In this document: piece after piece, positions 1-6,997 of the stretch
Layout of the letters: every line of letters begins with the position of its first letter
Position numbering within the stretch: position 1 is the stretch's first letter
Origin: JALOTE01 sp031422195
GTDB taxonomy: Bacteria > Pseudomonadota > Alphaproteobacteria > Rhizobiales > Rhizobiaceae
NCBI GenBank assembly: GCA_031422195.1
Contig: JANOPZ010000016.1
Coordinates: 1 to 12,516 of the forward strand
Direction of reading: 5' to 3'
DNA length: 12,516 bases
Made by a program: the position numbers and the translations under genes
The notes under the pieces: model-generated
Databases searched by the model: none
Told to the model about the DNA's origin: nothing
What the model saw: only the letters and a program-made list of their open reading frames with translations

Positions 1-1328
1 TCAATACTTAGAACCACATTACGTGGTTCAAGCGCTTTGTTTAGAAGCTTAACAGTAAAGCCGTTGCGCACGGAACCATCAGACAATGTAATCGCAACCG
101 GGTTGCGGTCGTGCTGAACATTGATCTCCAGCTGGCCGCGATTCAGAAGCGAATAGACAAGGGCCACACCAACCAGCAACCAAGCACCGCTGTAAATTAT
201 TGTTCGCGGGCGCCATAAAACCCGTTTATCAAAATGTTTAATGCCGGGCACAAATGAACCGGATGCCTCGCGCACGCGTGCCGGTTCTATTGTTCCAGGA
301 GTTGGGCTGGCCAGCGCCATATTAAAATCATAATCACTGAGCGTTGAATATGAGATCAGGCCATTGGGCCGGCCGATTTTCTCCATCACATTGTCGCAGG
401 CATCAATGCACAATGCGCAGGTGATGCATTCCATCTGCTGGCCATCGCGGATGTCGATCCCCATCGGGCACACCACGACGCAAGCATTGCAATCAATGCA
501 GTCACCTACAGATTGATTGGCCGCTGCGGCCTTTTTAGTGCCATGGCTGCGGGGTTCGCCGCGCCAATCATTATAGGTTACGACGAGCGATTCTTCATCA
601 AGCATCGCCGCCTGAATGCGGGGCCACGGGCACATATAAATGCAAACCTGCTCGCGCATCAGGCCGCCAAACACATAAGTAGTGGCGGTCAAAATGGCGA
701 CTGTTATGTAAGCAACGGCAGGTGCCTCGAACGCGATGAAACTTTGCAAAAGTGTTGGTGCATCGGCAAAATAGAAAATCCATGCGCCGCCGGTTGCAAC
801 GGCAATCACCAGCCAAATGGCATGTTTCATCACCCGCAAGCGCAACTTACGAAGGGTCCAAGGGCCTTGGTCAAGTTTAATGCGGGCGTTGCGTTCGCCT
901 TCAACAAATCGCTCAACAACCAAGAATAGATCTGTCCATACCGTTTGCGGGCAAGCGTACCCGCACCATGCGCGGCCCACAACCGAGGTCACCAAAAACA
1001 AGCCGACCCCGGCCATCACCAGCAGGCCTGCCACATAATAAAATTCCTGCGGCCAAATTTCGATAAAGAAAAAATAAAATCTTCGGTGCGCCATATCGAT
1101 CAATACGGCCTGATCGGGCGCATAGGCCCCTCTGTCCCAGCGCAGCCAAGGCGTAATGTAATAAATCGCCAGCGTTATTGCCATAATGATCCATTTCAGG
1201 CGGCGATAAAAACCCTCCGCCCGTTTTGGAAAAATCTTTTGGCGGGCGTTAAACAGCGCACTTTTTGCTTTTGCCCCGGCGTTAACCGCAACAACATTTT
1301 GGCGTTCAATGGCAACCGGTGCTGTCAT
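1..1328 (-). CDS. ccoG: CcoG (FixG), cbb3 oxidase accessory ferredoxin-like membrane protein, C-terminus cut by window edge
   Basis: Polyferredoxin-like inner-membrane protein needed for cbb3 oxidase assembly; family work implicates it in copper handling as a cupric reductase. The visible 442 codons carry predicted membrane segments near residues 46-62, 96-116, 168-188, 203-222 and 374-396. The motif WCGYACPQ is at 121-128 and CIYMCPWPR at 229-237. Two 4Fe-4S clusters follow: CIDCNACVVVCP at 277-288 and CITCALCIDAC at 301-311. The frame is open to base 1 with no stop. Family members usually run to about 480-520 residues, so a short periplasmic C-terminal part is missing. The ATG overlaps the ccoP stop as ATGA (1325-1328), indicating translational coupling as last visible gene of the operon. 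I translated the whole visible frame and found no frameshift. Confidence 0.95.
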   Translation of the reverse strand, partial: MTAPVAIERQNVVAVNAGAKAKSALFNARQKIFPKRAEGFYRRLKWIIMAITLAIYYITPWLRWDRGAYAPDQAVLIDMAHRRFYFFFIEIWPQEFYYVAGLLVMAGVGLFLVTSVVGRAWCGYACPQTVWTDLFLVVERFVEGERNARIKLDQGPWTLRKLRLRVMKHAIWLVIAVATGGAWIFYFADAPTLLQSFIAFEAPAVAYITVAILTATTYVFGGLMREQVCIYMCPWPRIQAAMLDEESLVVTYNDWRGEPRSHGTKKAAAANQSVGDCIDCNACVVVCPMGIDIRDGQQMECITCALCIDACDNVMEKIGRPNGLISYSTLSDYDFNMALASPTPGTIEPARVREASGSFVPGIKHFDKRVLWRPRTIIYSGAWLLVGVALVYSLLNRGQLEINVQHDRNPVAITLSDGSVRNGFTVKLLNKALEPRNVVLSI

Positions 1329-2236
1329 TGACCGTCGCCGGTTATCGCAGCGGCTTGCGCATTTGGGGTTCCTCCACCGAGCGACATGACGTAGGCGGTC
1401 AACATTTTAACTTTGGTGTCACCGAGGCGCGGCTCCCAAGCCGGCATCATGCCATGGCTCGGTTGAACAATTTGCGCATTTATCTGCTGTGCTGTGGCAC
1501 CATATAGCCAGATGGCATCGTTGAGTTGCGGTGCGCCAAACTCAATGTTGCCCTCACCCTTTTCGCCGTGGCATGCCACGCAGTTTTCAGCAAAGATTGT
1601 AGCGCCAGTCGCCGCAAGCGCGGCGTCATGTTCAAGTGCGCCCATTTGCAAAACATAGTTTGCAACCTGCTTAATCTGGGCAGGTTCCAAAATACCGTCC
1701 TTGCCGAATGACGGCATCATACTGTCGCGGGTTTCTGCGTCCGTCAGGCTACGAATGCCGTGTTTGAGCGTTAAATAAACCTGCTCAGGCGTGCCGCCCC
1801 AGACCCATGAATCATCATTGAGATTGGGATAACCGATGCCACCTTGCGCTCCTGAGCCATGGCATTGCACGCAATTGACCTTATAGAGCGATGCACCTGC
1901 TGAAACTGCAAACGTGCGCAATTTTGCGTCGGCTAAAATGGCATTGATGTCCTTTGCAGCAATCTGGCTCATAACTGCCTCATTGCCTTTTTCAACGGCT
2001 GCCAATTCGTTGCGCAAATCGCCCCGGCTTGACCATTCAGCCAAACCTTTTGACGTTGTCGTCAAACCCGGAAATGCAGGATAAACAATCGCATATCCGA
2101 TTGACCATACAATGGTCGCATAGAGCGTCCATAGCCACCAGCGGGGCATCGGGTTGTTGAGTTCCTTAATGCCGTCCCATTCATGGCCGGTTGTGTCCAC
2201 GCCTGAAATCTCGTCAATTTCTTTATTGGCTGACAT
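1325..2236 (-). CDS. ccoP: CcoP, di-haem cytochrome c subunit of cbb3 oxidase
   Basis: Membrane-anchored dihaem cytochrome c that carries electrons toward the CcoO/CcoN core of cbb3 oxidase on the periplasmic side. The 303-residue length is typical of the family. An N-terminal cytoplasmic stretch is followed by one membrane anchor at about 33-52. Two cytochrome c domains follow, with CVQCH at 122-126 and CVACH at 219-223. Probable axial methionines lie in MMPSFG (173-178) and MMPAW (263-267). The ATG at 2236 is preceded by AAGGAG, which lies in the last codons and stop of ccoQ (10-base spacing), so translation is probably coupled. The stop overlaps the ccoG start. Confidence 0.97.
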   Translation of the reverse strand: MSANKEIDEISGVDTTGHEWDGIKELNNPMPRWWLWTLYATIVWSIGYAIVYPAFPGLTTTSKGLAEWSSRGDLRNELAAVEKGNEAVMSQIAAKDINAILADAKLRTFAVSAGASLYKVNCVQCHGSGAQGGIGYPNLNDDSWVWGGTPEQVYLTLKHGIRSLTDAETRDSMMPSFGKDGILEPAQIKQVANYVLQMGALEHDAALAATGATIFAENCVACHGEKGEGNIEFGAPQLNDAIWLYGATAQQINAQIVQPSHGMMPAWEPRLGDTKVKMLTAYVMSLGGGTPNAQAAAITGDGQ

Positions 2237-2243
2237 GAGGCGA

Positions 2244-2396
2244 CTACTCCTTGAACGGAATGTTGGCGGCGTCTTCTTGGCCCTTTTTTCCAGACGGCCT
2301 GAACGTGAAAAACAGCACGAAGACGAAGATTAAGAACATCATCAGCAAGCCCCAACTATCGGCAAAACTGCGCAAAATATGATAATCAAGATCCAT
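2244..2396 (-). CDS. ccoQ: CcoQ (FixQ), small single-span cbb3 oxidase subunit
   Basis: A 50-residue protein, MDLDYHILRS...IPFKE, with one membrane helix at about 16-32 followed by a basic, then acidic cytoplasmic tail. The helix followed by FRPSGKKG is typical of CcoQ. CcoQ stabilises the cbb3 complex rather than carrying a redox centre. It lies in the canonical place between ccoO and ccoP. The ribosome site GGAG (with TAGGAG, 8 bases before the ATG) overlaps the ccoO stop codon TAG, and the ccoQ end in turn supplies the ribosome site of ccoP. Identification rests on size, topology and position. Confidence 0.93.
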   Translation of the reverse strand: MDLDYHILRSFADSWGLLMMFLIFVFVLFFTFRPSGKKGQEDAANIPFKE

Positions 2397-2407
2397 CTGC
2401 TTTGCTC

Positions 2408-3154
2408 CTACCGCTCGTTTTTCGCTGGCTCGTACACCGAAAAATCCACCAAAGTTCCCAGCATTTGCAGGTAAGCCACCAATGCATCCATTTCTGAAAC
2501 GCGGGTCAGATCGCCATCAAAATTACCTATATTGGCCTTGGGGTAGCGCGTTTCCAAACCGGCGGTATCGGCTTCGGGGTTGGCCTGAGCGGCCATATCA
2601 TCGGCGGCGCTTTTGATCATTTCATCGGTGTAAGGAACACCAACACGGCTGTTGGCCACGAGATGGGCAGCAATCGTGGTGGTATCGACCGCGTTACTGG
2701 TAAGAAATGCAAAGGGCGGCATGATGGATTCCGGCACCAGTTCACGCGGGTTGGTCAAATGCTGCACATGCCAATCATTAGAATATTTGCCGCCAACGCG
2801 TGCCAGATCAGGCCCTGTGCGTTTGGAACCCCATTGGAACGGATGGTCGTACATCGATTCTGCAGCCAGACTGTAATGGCCGTAACGCTCGACCTCATCG
2901 CGAAACGGCCGGATCATTTGTGAATGGCAAAGATAGCAGCCCTCACGGACATAAATATTGCGGCCAGCCAATTCGAGCGGCGAATAAGGCCGCATGCCTT
3001 TGACCTTCTCGATTGTATTTTCGAGCCAGAACAATGGCGCAATCTGCACGATACCGCCGATTGTCACCACGATCAGAGACAGCACCAAAAGCAACGAGAC
3101 ATTGCGTTCAATTTTGCCGTGAAAGCCAAACGGATTTTTTGCTTCTGTGGTCAT
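2408..3154 (-). CDS. ccoO: CcoO, mono-haem cytochrome c subunit of cbb3 oxidase
   Basis: Membrane-anchored monohaem cytochrome c that passes electrons into CcoN. The 248 residues are family-typical. An N-terminal membrane anchor lies at about 19-43. The haem c motif CYLCH is at 73-77, within VREGCYLCHSQMIRPF, a hallmark of CcoO. The probable axial methionine is in SIMPPF (M145). The gene starts 11 bases after the ccoN stop, with AGGA about 9 bases before the ATG. It ends 11 bases before ccoQ. I see no anomaly. Confidence 0.97.
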   Translation of the reverse strand: MTTEAKNPFGFHGKIERNVSLLLVLSLIVVTIGGIVQIAPLFWLENTIEKVKGMRPYSPLELAGRNIYVREGCYLCHSQMIRPFRDEVERYGHYSLAAESMYDHPFQWGSKRTGPDLARVGGKYSNDWHVQHLTNPRELVPESIMPPFAFLTSNAVDTTTIAAHLVANSRVGVPYTDEMIKSAADDMAAQANPEADTAGLETRYPKANIGNFDGDLTRVSEMDALVAYLQMLGTLVDFSVYEPAKNER

Positions 3155-3165
3155 GTGTCCAAATC

Positions 3166-4794
3166 CTATTCGGCGGGTTTCAATGCAGAAATTGCAGGGC
3201 CAGCCCCATAGGCGCGTTCCACCGCCATATCGCCACGAATGGTTTTCCAGACATTGAAAATCATGATGATGATGCCGGCCAGAAAAAGTGCGCCGCCAAG
3301 GAAACGAAGAATATAATAGGGGTACATGGCTGCCGTGGCTTCAATGAACGCGTAAACCAAGAAGCCTTGATCATCATATTCGCGCCACATCAGGCCCTGC
3401 ATGATACCCGCCACCCACATTGAGGATGCGTATAAAACAATGCCAAGCGTGGCGAGCCAGAGGTGCCAATTCACCAAGCGCAGCGAATAGAGTTGCTGGC
3501 GGTTCCAGAGTTTTGGTGTCAGGTAATAGAGCGCCCCAAATGTCATAAAGCCATTCCAACCTAGTGCACCAGAATGGACATGACCGATGGTCCAATCCGT
3601 ATAGTGGCTGAGCGAGTTAACCGCTTTGATGGACATCAGCGGTCCCTCAAACGTTGACATTCCATAAAATGCCATCGCCATCACCATCATGCGCAAAATC
3701 GGGTCGGTACGCAGTTTGTCCCAAGCGCCAGAAAGCGTCATAAAGCCGTTGATCATGCCGCCCCAAGACGGCATCCACAACATGATGGAAAATACCATTC
3801 CCAAAGTCTGCGCCCAATCGGGAAGCGCGGTATAATGCAAATGGTGCGGGCCCGCCCAAATATACATGAAGATCAGTGCCCAAAAATGGATGATCGACAA
3901 ACGGTATGAATAGATCGGGCGGTTGGCCTGTCTGGGCACGAAATAATACATCATGCCCAAAAACCCGGCGGTTAGGAAAAACCCGACGGCATTATGGCCG
4001 TACCACCACTGCGTCAGGGCGTCTAGCACACCTGAAAAAGCCGAATAACTTTTCGAGCCCAGCAATGATACCGGCATAGCCAGATTATTGACCAGATGCA
4101 GCATCGCCACCGTAACAATGAATGACAGCAAGAACCAATTGGCGACGTAGATATGGGGTTCTTTACGCTTGATAAGCGTGCCTAAAAACACCAGCAAATA
4201 CGCTACCCAAACAATCGTCAGCCAAATGTCGACATACCATTCGGGTTCGGCATATTCGCGCGATTGTGTAATGCCGAGCAAATAGCCGGTCGCTGCCATC
4301 ACAATAAAAAGCTGATAACCCCAAAATACAAACCATGGCAGGTCACCGCCCCATAGCCGGGCCCGTGTGGTGCGTTGAACAATGTAGAATGAGGTCGCAA
4401 TTAAGGCATTACCGCAAAACGCAAATACAACAGCCGACGTGTGCAGCGGTCGCAATCGTCCAAAGTTGAACCAAGGCTGGATATTCAGATCAGGCCAAGC
4501 CAGTTGCGCAGCAATGAGAACGCCAACCAGCATTCCAGCGGCACCCCAAAACAGGGTAGCAATCACACCGTAGCGTATGACTTCGTCCATGTAGCCGGCT
4601 GTGTCTTCGACAATAATTGGGCTGGATGCATTCGCAAATGTCACCCGCTGGAGCATTAATATTGAACTGACGGCCAAAAGTGCGAAAAGCACCCAAAAGT
4701 GGGTCCGGAATGGCGCGTCTTGACCGAGACCAGCCCCCAAAAAGGCAAGCAAGGTGGCAAACGAAACGGCAATTGCCGGTACAATGTTGCGCAT
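3166..4794 (-). CDS. ccoN: CcoN, catalytic subunit I of cbb3-type cytochrome c oxidase
   Basis: Haem-copper oxidase subunit that reduces O2 to water with high affinity and pumps protons in the inner membrane. The 542 residues span many hydrophobic helices. The low-spin haem histidine is in LRPLHTS (H118). Copper-B ligands are in WWYGHNAVGFF (H267) and AGPHHLHY (H317, H318). Haem ligands H405 and H407 are in GHVHSGALGWN. The conserved glutamate of the family is in STFEGPLMS (E383). First gene of ccoNOQP-G. A GAGGGGG ribosome site lies about 7 bases before the ATG at 4794. A perfect anaerobox upstream (4866-4879) implies Fnr/FixK activation when oxygen is low. Confidence 0.98.
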   Translation of the reverse strand: MRNIVPAIAVSFATLLAFLGAGLGQDAPFRTHFWVLFALLAVSSILMLQRVTFANASSPIIVEDTAGYMDEVIRYGVIATLFWGAAGMLVGVLIAAQLAWPDLNIQPWFNFGRLRPLHTSAVVFAFCGNALIATSFYIVQRTTRARLWGGDLPWFVFWGYQLFIVMAATGYLLGITQSREYAEPEWYVDIWLTIVWVAYLLVFLGTLIKRKEPHIYVANWFLLSFIVTVAMLHLVNNLAMPVSLLGSKSYSAFSGVLDALTQWWYGHNAVGFFLTAGFLGMMYYFVPRQANRPIYSYRLSIIHFWALIFMYIWAGPHHLHYTALPDWAQTLGMVFSIMLWMPSWGGMINGFMTLSGAWDKLRTDPILRMMVMAMAFYGMSTFEGPLMSIKAVNSLSHYTDWTIGHVHSGALGWNGFMTFGALYYLTPKLWNRQQLYSLRLVNWHLWLATLGIVLYASSMWVAGIMQGLMWREYDDQGFLVYAFIEATAAMYPYYILRFLGGALFLAGIIIMIFNVWKTIRGDMAVERAYGAGPAISALKPAE

Positions 4795-4865
4795 TATGGC
4801 ACCCCCTCAGGTCACATTCAGGATATTTTCTTGGATTAGCCTCGCACGGGCCGTGGACCGCAAAG

Positions 4866-4879
4866 TTGATCTACATCAA
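4866..4879 (-). promoter_or_regulatory. Perfect Fnr/FixK anaerobox upstream of ccoN
   Basis: TTGATCTACATCAA is an exact match to TTGAT-N4-ATCAA, the consensus bound by FixK and FnrL/FnrN proteins. Its centre is about 78 bases from the ccoN ATG. If it sits at -41.5, transcription would start near 4831 with a 37-base leader. No good -10 lies at the exact expected place; the nearest candidate, GCTAAT or TAATCC on the minus strand (4833-4840), is about 4 bases further downstream. Activated promoters of this class often have poor -10 elements. Confidence 0.93.
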
Positions 4880-4943
4880 CAGCACTGCAAAATACTGGCG
4901 GGCCAACGGCAGTTGGCCTCGCGTTTGTGGTGATTAAACCCAT

Positions 4944-5147
4944 TCAATTGACTGGGCAGGTTGAAATGCCAAACATGCTGTAGAGCGGGCATGTGCCAAA
5001 TACTGATGTCAACAGCGGAATAACGCCGATCCACCCAAGCCAATTTAATCCGGTTGCGGGAAATAGATATCCAAGTGCAAATGCGATAAGTGCGAGCCCA
5101 AGCAGAGCGCGCAATCCGCGGTCGAACATTCCAACGTTTGTAGTCAT
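4944..5147 (-). CDS. DUF2892 (YgaP-like) small inner-membrane protein
   Basis: A 67-residue protein with the layout of the DUF2892 / YgaP transmembrane family: NVGMFDRGLRALLG at the N-terminus, then two hydrophobic spans at about 12-31 and 34-51. It closes with the family pattern FGTCPLYSMFGISTC, with cysteines at 53 and 64. In some relatives this module is fused to a rhodanese domain; here it stands alone. Its cellular role is unknown. A strong AAGGAG ribosome site (5155-5160) lies 7 bases before the ATG. It lies between the fixK-like gene and ccoN on the same strand, with its own likely promoter and near-perfect anaerobox at 5234-5247, so it probably belongs to the microaerobic regulon. Confidence 0.87.
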   Translation of the reverse strand: MTTNVGMFDRGLRALLGLALIAFALGYLFPATGLNWLGWIGVIPLLTSVFGTCPLYSMFGISTCPVN

Positions 5148-5206
5148 GATACTTCTCCTTTGATGCGCGCGTCAGACAGGTGCATGTCTTTGTCAGCGCA
5201 TGGGCA

Positions 5207-5247
5207 ATTGTGACAGGTTTGGAAGTTGGATGATTGATCAGCCTCAA
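5207..5247 (-). promoter_or_regulatory. Probable FixK/Fnr-activated promoter of the DUF2892 gene
   Basis: Read on the minus strand, 5234-5247 is TTGAGGCTGATCAA, matching 9 of 10 conserved bases of the anaerobox. Its centre (5240.5) lies 31 bases from the centre of a -10-like CACAAT (5207-5212, 4 of 6 to TATAAT). This is the spacing of an activator bound at -41.5, which would place the start near 5199-5200. The 112-base gap between the fixK-like stop and this gene contains no other feature I recognise. Confidence 0.65.
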
Positions 5248-5259
5248 TTGCAGAGGTGC

Positions 5260-5994
5260 TTAGGCCGCTATTTTTCGGCAAACGCTGACGCTGCCTTCTT
5301 CATCGCAAGCACCGCGTGCCAGCGCAGCCAATCGTTCAAGATTGAGAATAAAAACGACACAAGGGTCTTCCATGCCGATGAGACCGTGGGTCTTAAATGT
5401 TGTGAACGTACGGCTGATTGTTTCAATCGTTAGTCCTAAGTAATCCGCAATATCAACGCGCCGCATCGGAATGAGCACACTATTCGGGCTATAGCCAAGC
5501 CGCCGGTTTCGTGTTGATAAACCGGTCAGAAAATGCGCCAGCCGCTCGCTTGCTGTCATTTTAGTCAGCACCATGAGGTGTTCATATGAGCTGCAAAGCT
5601 CACGGCTACTCTGTGCCTGCACGAAGTCTGACAAATCATTATCAGAAGCGATTGCACTTTGAAAATTTGCCATGGTCATCGGTTCAAGCTTGCAACACTG
5701 CACAGCCTCCGCGTTTCTTTGGTGCGGGCCGATGCCAAAACCGATCATGTCGCCAGGATATGCAAACCCCGTCACAACACGCCGGCCATCCATTAAGACT
5801 TTGTAGAAACACACTGTTCCCGAGCGCACAAAACATACCTCATTGCGCAAATCACCTTCAGCCCAGATCAGTTGACGGGCCGCCAATTTTCGGCAGGCGC
5901 CGTTCGAGGTGTGCCTTGAAAAGAAATCTGTGCGGCTGGGATGATGCTTCGTGAATGCGATCATTGGGCGCGTATTGGCTTCCAGAATGTGCAT
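5260..5994 (-). CDS. fixK: FixK-like Crp/Fnr-family transcriptional regulator
   Basis: A 244-residue regulator with an N-terminal cyclic-nucleotide-binding-like beta roll (about 35-115), a dimerisation helix (about 120-150) and a C-terminal winged helix. The recognition segment is DIADYLGLTIETISRTF (181-197). Residues E191, S194 and R195 match those that read TTGAT half-sites in Fnr/FixK. The N-terminal three-cysteine cluster of Fnr is absent (only C34 precedes the roll), so this is FixK-class and not a direct Fe-S oxygen sensor. It does carry nine cysteines, including a C100-C101 pair near the position of Fnr C122. A strong ribosome site (GGAGGA, 6 bases before the ATG) supports the start over M11. 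It is divergent from the response regulator gene and next to the genes bearing its presumed boxes. Fnr-like paralogues are possible, so the symbol is by class. Confidence 0.82.
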   Translation of the reverse strand: MHILEANTRPMIAFTKHHPSRTDFFSRHTSNGACRKLAARQLIWAEGDLRNEVCFVRSGTVCFYKVLMDGRRVVTGFAYPGDMIGFGIGPHQRNAEAVQCCKLEPMTMANFQSAIASDNDLSDFVQAQSSRELCSSYEHLMVLTKMTASERLAHFLTGLSTRNRRLGYSPNSVLIPMRRVDIADYLGLTIETISRTFTTFKTHGLIGMEDPCVVFILNLERLAALARGACDEEGSVSVCRKIAA

Positions 5995-6041
5995 GACTTG
6001 TCCTCCTTGGATAAGAGGGTTTTACCGATGCAAACTCACGA

Positions 6042-6071
6042 CAGTTTCACCGCTGTGTAACACTGTTAGAC
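6042..6071. promoter_or_regulatory. Three tandem 9-base repeats in the fixK / response-regulator intergenic region, candidate OmpR-type operator
   Basis: CAGTTTCAC (6042-6050), CTGTGTAAC (6053-6061) and CTGTTAGAC (6063-6071) all fit C[AT]GTNNNAC. They are spaced 11 and 10 bases apart, about one helical turn, the arrangement bound head to tail by OmpR/PhoB-family regulators. The array lies 48-77 bases before the fixK-like ATG and 60-89 bases before the response regulator ATG, so it could serve either promoter. I see no clear -35/-10 pair and no anaerobox in the 136-base divergent region. The operator role is inference. Confidence 0.45.
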
Positions 6072-6130
6072 AATTGGTAACGAGAACTATCGCCATTGCT
6101 GCCCGCGGTAACAAAGGATAAGCTTGGGAA

Positions 6131-6883
6131 ATGCAAATCCAGCCACCCGCCCATATTTTGATCGTGGATGATGATCCCGATATCCGCGACATCTTGCGCG
6201 ACTGTTTGGAGTTTGCGGGGCTTCAGGTGACCGAAGCGGCGAATAGCAAGGATATGCTTCGGCTTTTGGCAAACGGCGGTTTTGACCTCGTTACACTTGA
6301 CCTTAACCTTGGCGGCGAAAACAGCCTCCCGCTCACCGGCCGCATCAAAACCGATTATAAAGTGCCGATTATTATGATCACTGGGCAAGGCGATACGATT
6401 GACCGTGTCGTGGGTCTGGAGCTGGGTGCTGATGATTATATTTCGAAGCCATTCCATCCGCGTGAAGTAGTGGCCCGGGTAAGGGCCGTTCTGCGCCGGA
6501 CAGAGAAACAAGTGCCCGGGAGCAGCGTTGCGGCTGAAAACACCCCTCAAACCCGCACACCTCCAGAGCGCTTTGCCTTTGACGGATGGACACTCGATAT
6601 TGGCAGGCGCGAATTGATGGCACCCGATTCATTGGCGCGGGAACTCACCACTGCTGAGTTTAACCTGCTGGAGGCTCTAGCCCGCCGCCCGCACCGCGTG
6701 CTCAGCCGCGACACCATCATGGATTTACTGAAGGGCCATGACTGGTCGCCATTTGACCGTTCTATTGACGCTTTGGTTTCAAGATTGAGACGCAAAATTG
6801 AGTGCAACCCGCAAACCCCATCGATGGTCAAAACCGTCCGCGGTGTTGGATATATTTTCGCGTGTGAAGTTCAAAGTTTGTAG
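6131..6883 (+). CDS. OmpR/PhoB-family response regulator (FxkR-like candidate)
   Basis: A 250-residue two-domain regulator. The receiver (about 7-123) has the acidic trio D13-D15, phosphoacceptor D57 in VTLDLNL, T84 in IMITG and K106 in ISKPFHP, so it should be phosphorylated normally. The DNA-binding winged helix (about 147-246) includes LTTAEFNLL, RRPHRVLSRD and VRGVGYIF. It is divergent from fixK and followed by a stress protein and a hybrid kinase, which suggests it is that kinase's partner. By class and location it resembles FxkR, the OmpR-type regulator linking hFixL to fixK in Rhizobium etli. The ribosome site is weak (TTGGGA just before the ATG), but I see no better start. The symbol is withheld because orthology was not tested. 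Confidence 0.9.
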   Translation: MQIQPPAHILIVDDDPDIRDILRDCLEFAGLQVTEAANSKDMLRLLANGGFDLVTLDLNLGGENSLPLTGRIKTDYKVPIIMITGQGDTIDRVVGLELGADDYISKPFHPREVVARVRAVLRRTEKQVPGSSVAAENTPQTRTPPERFAFDGWTLDIGRRELMAPDSLARELTTAEFNLLEALARRPHRVLSRDTIMDLLKGHDWSPFDRSIDALVSRLRRKIECNPQTPSMVKTVRGVGYIFACEVQSL

Positions 6884-6886
6884 TAG

Positions 6887-6909
6887 GCAAAGTGGAGTAA
6901 AAACTTTGC
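6887..6909 (+). other. Small stem-loop just after the response regulator stop
   Basis: GCAAAGT (6887-6893) and ACTTTGC (6903-6909) form a 7-base-pair stem with a 9-base loop. It begins three bases after the stop. No T-run follows, so it is a poor terminator candidate; it could affect mRNA stability or be chance. Confidence 0.3.
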
Positions 6910-6915
6910 GCTAAG

Positions 6916-6929
6916 TTGCGCCAAATCAA
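6916..6929 (+). promoter_or_regulatory. Imperfect anaerobox upstream of the universal stress protein gene
   Basis: TTGCGCCAAATCAA matches TTGAT-N4-ATCAA at 8 of 10 conserved bases, with one perfect half-site. Its centre lies about 75 bases before the stress protein ATG, close to the 78-base distance seen for ccoN. At -41.5 the start would fall near 6964; the -10 region there is unremarkable. Weak on sequence alone, but the genomic setting favours it. Confidence 0.35.
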
Positions 6930-6997
6930 TTCGCGGCAAATTAAAAGTGCGAATGTTCCCCCAACGTTGACGCGTTAAATCTCACGGGAGCACTGCA

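Noticed and set aside
598..1194. Short minus-strand frames at 598-816 and 913-1194 suggesting that ccoG is broken
   Set aside because: They are shadows in another frame. Translating from the ATG at 1328 gives one uninterrupted CcoG frame to the left edge, with all cysteine motifs intact.
3013..3423. 136-codon plus-strand frame opposite ccoN and ccoO
   Set aside because: It lies antisense to two strongly conserved genes, is arginine- and histidine-rich without recognisable motifs, and is best explained as a shadow.
6047..6550. 167-codon minus-strand frame across the intergenic region and response regulator
   Set aside because: It overlaps a clear receiver domain on the other strand and has no family motifs.
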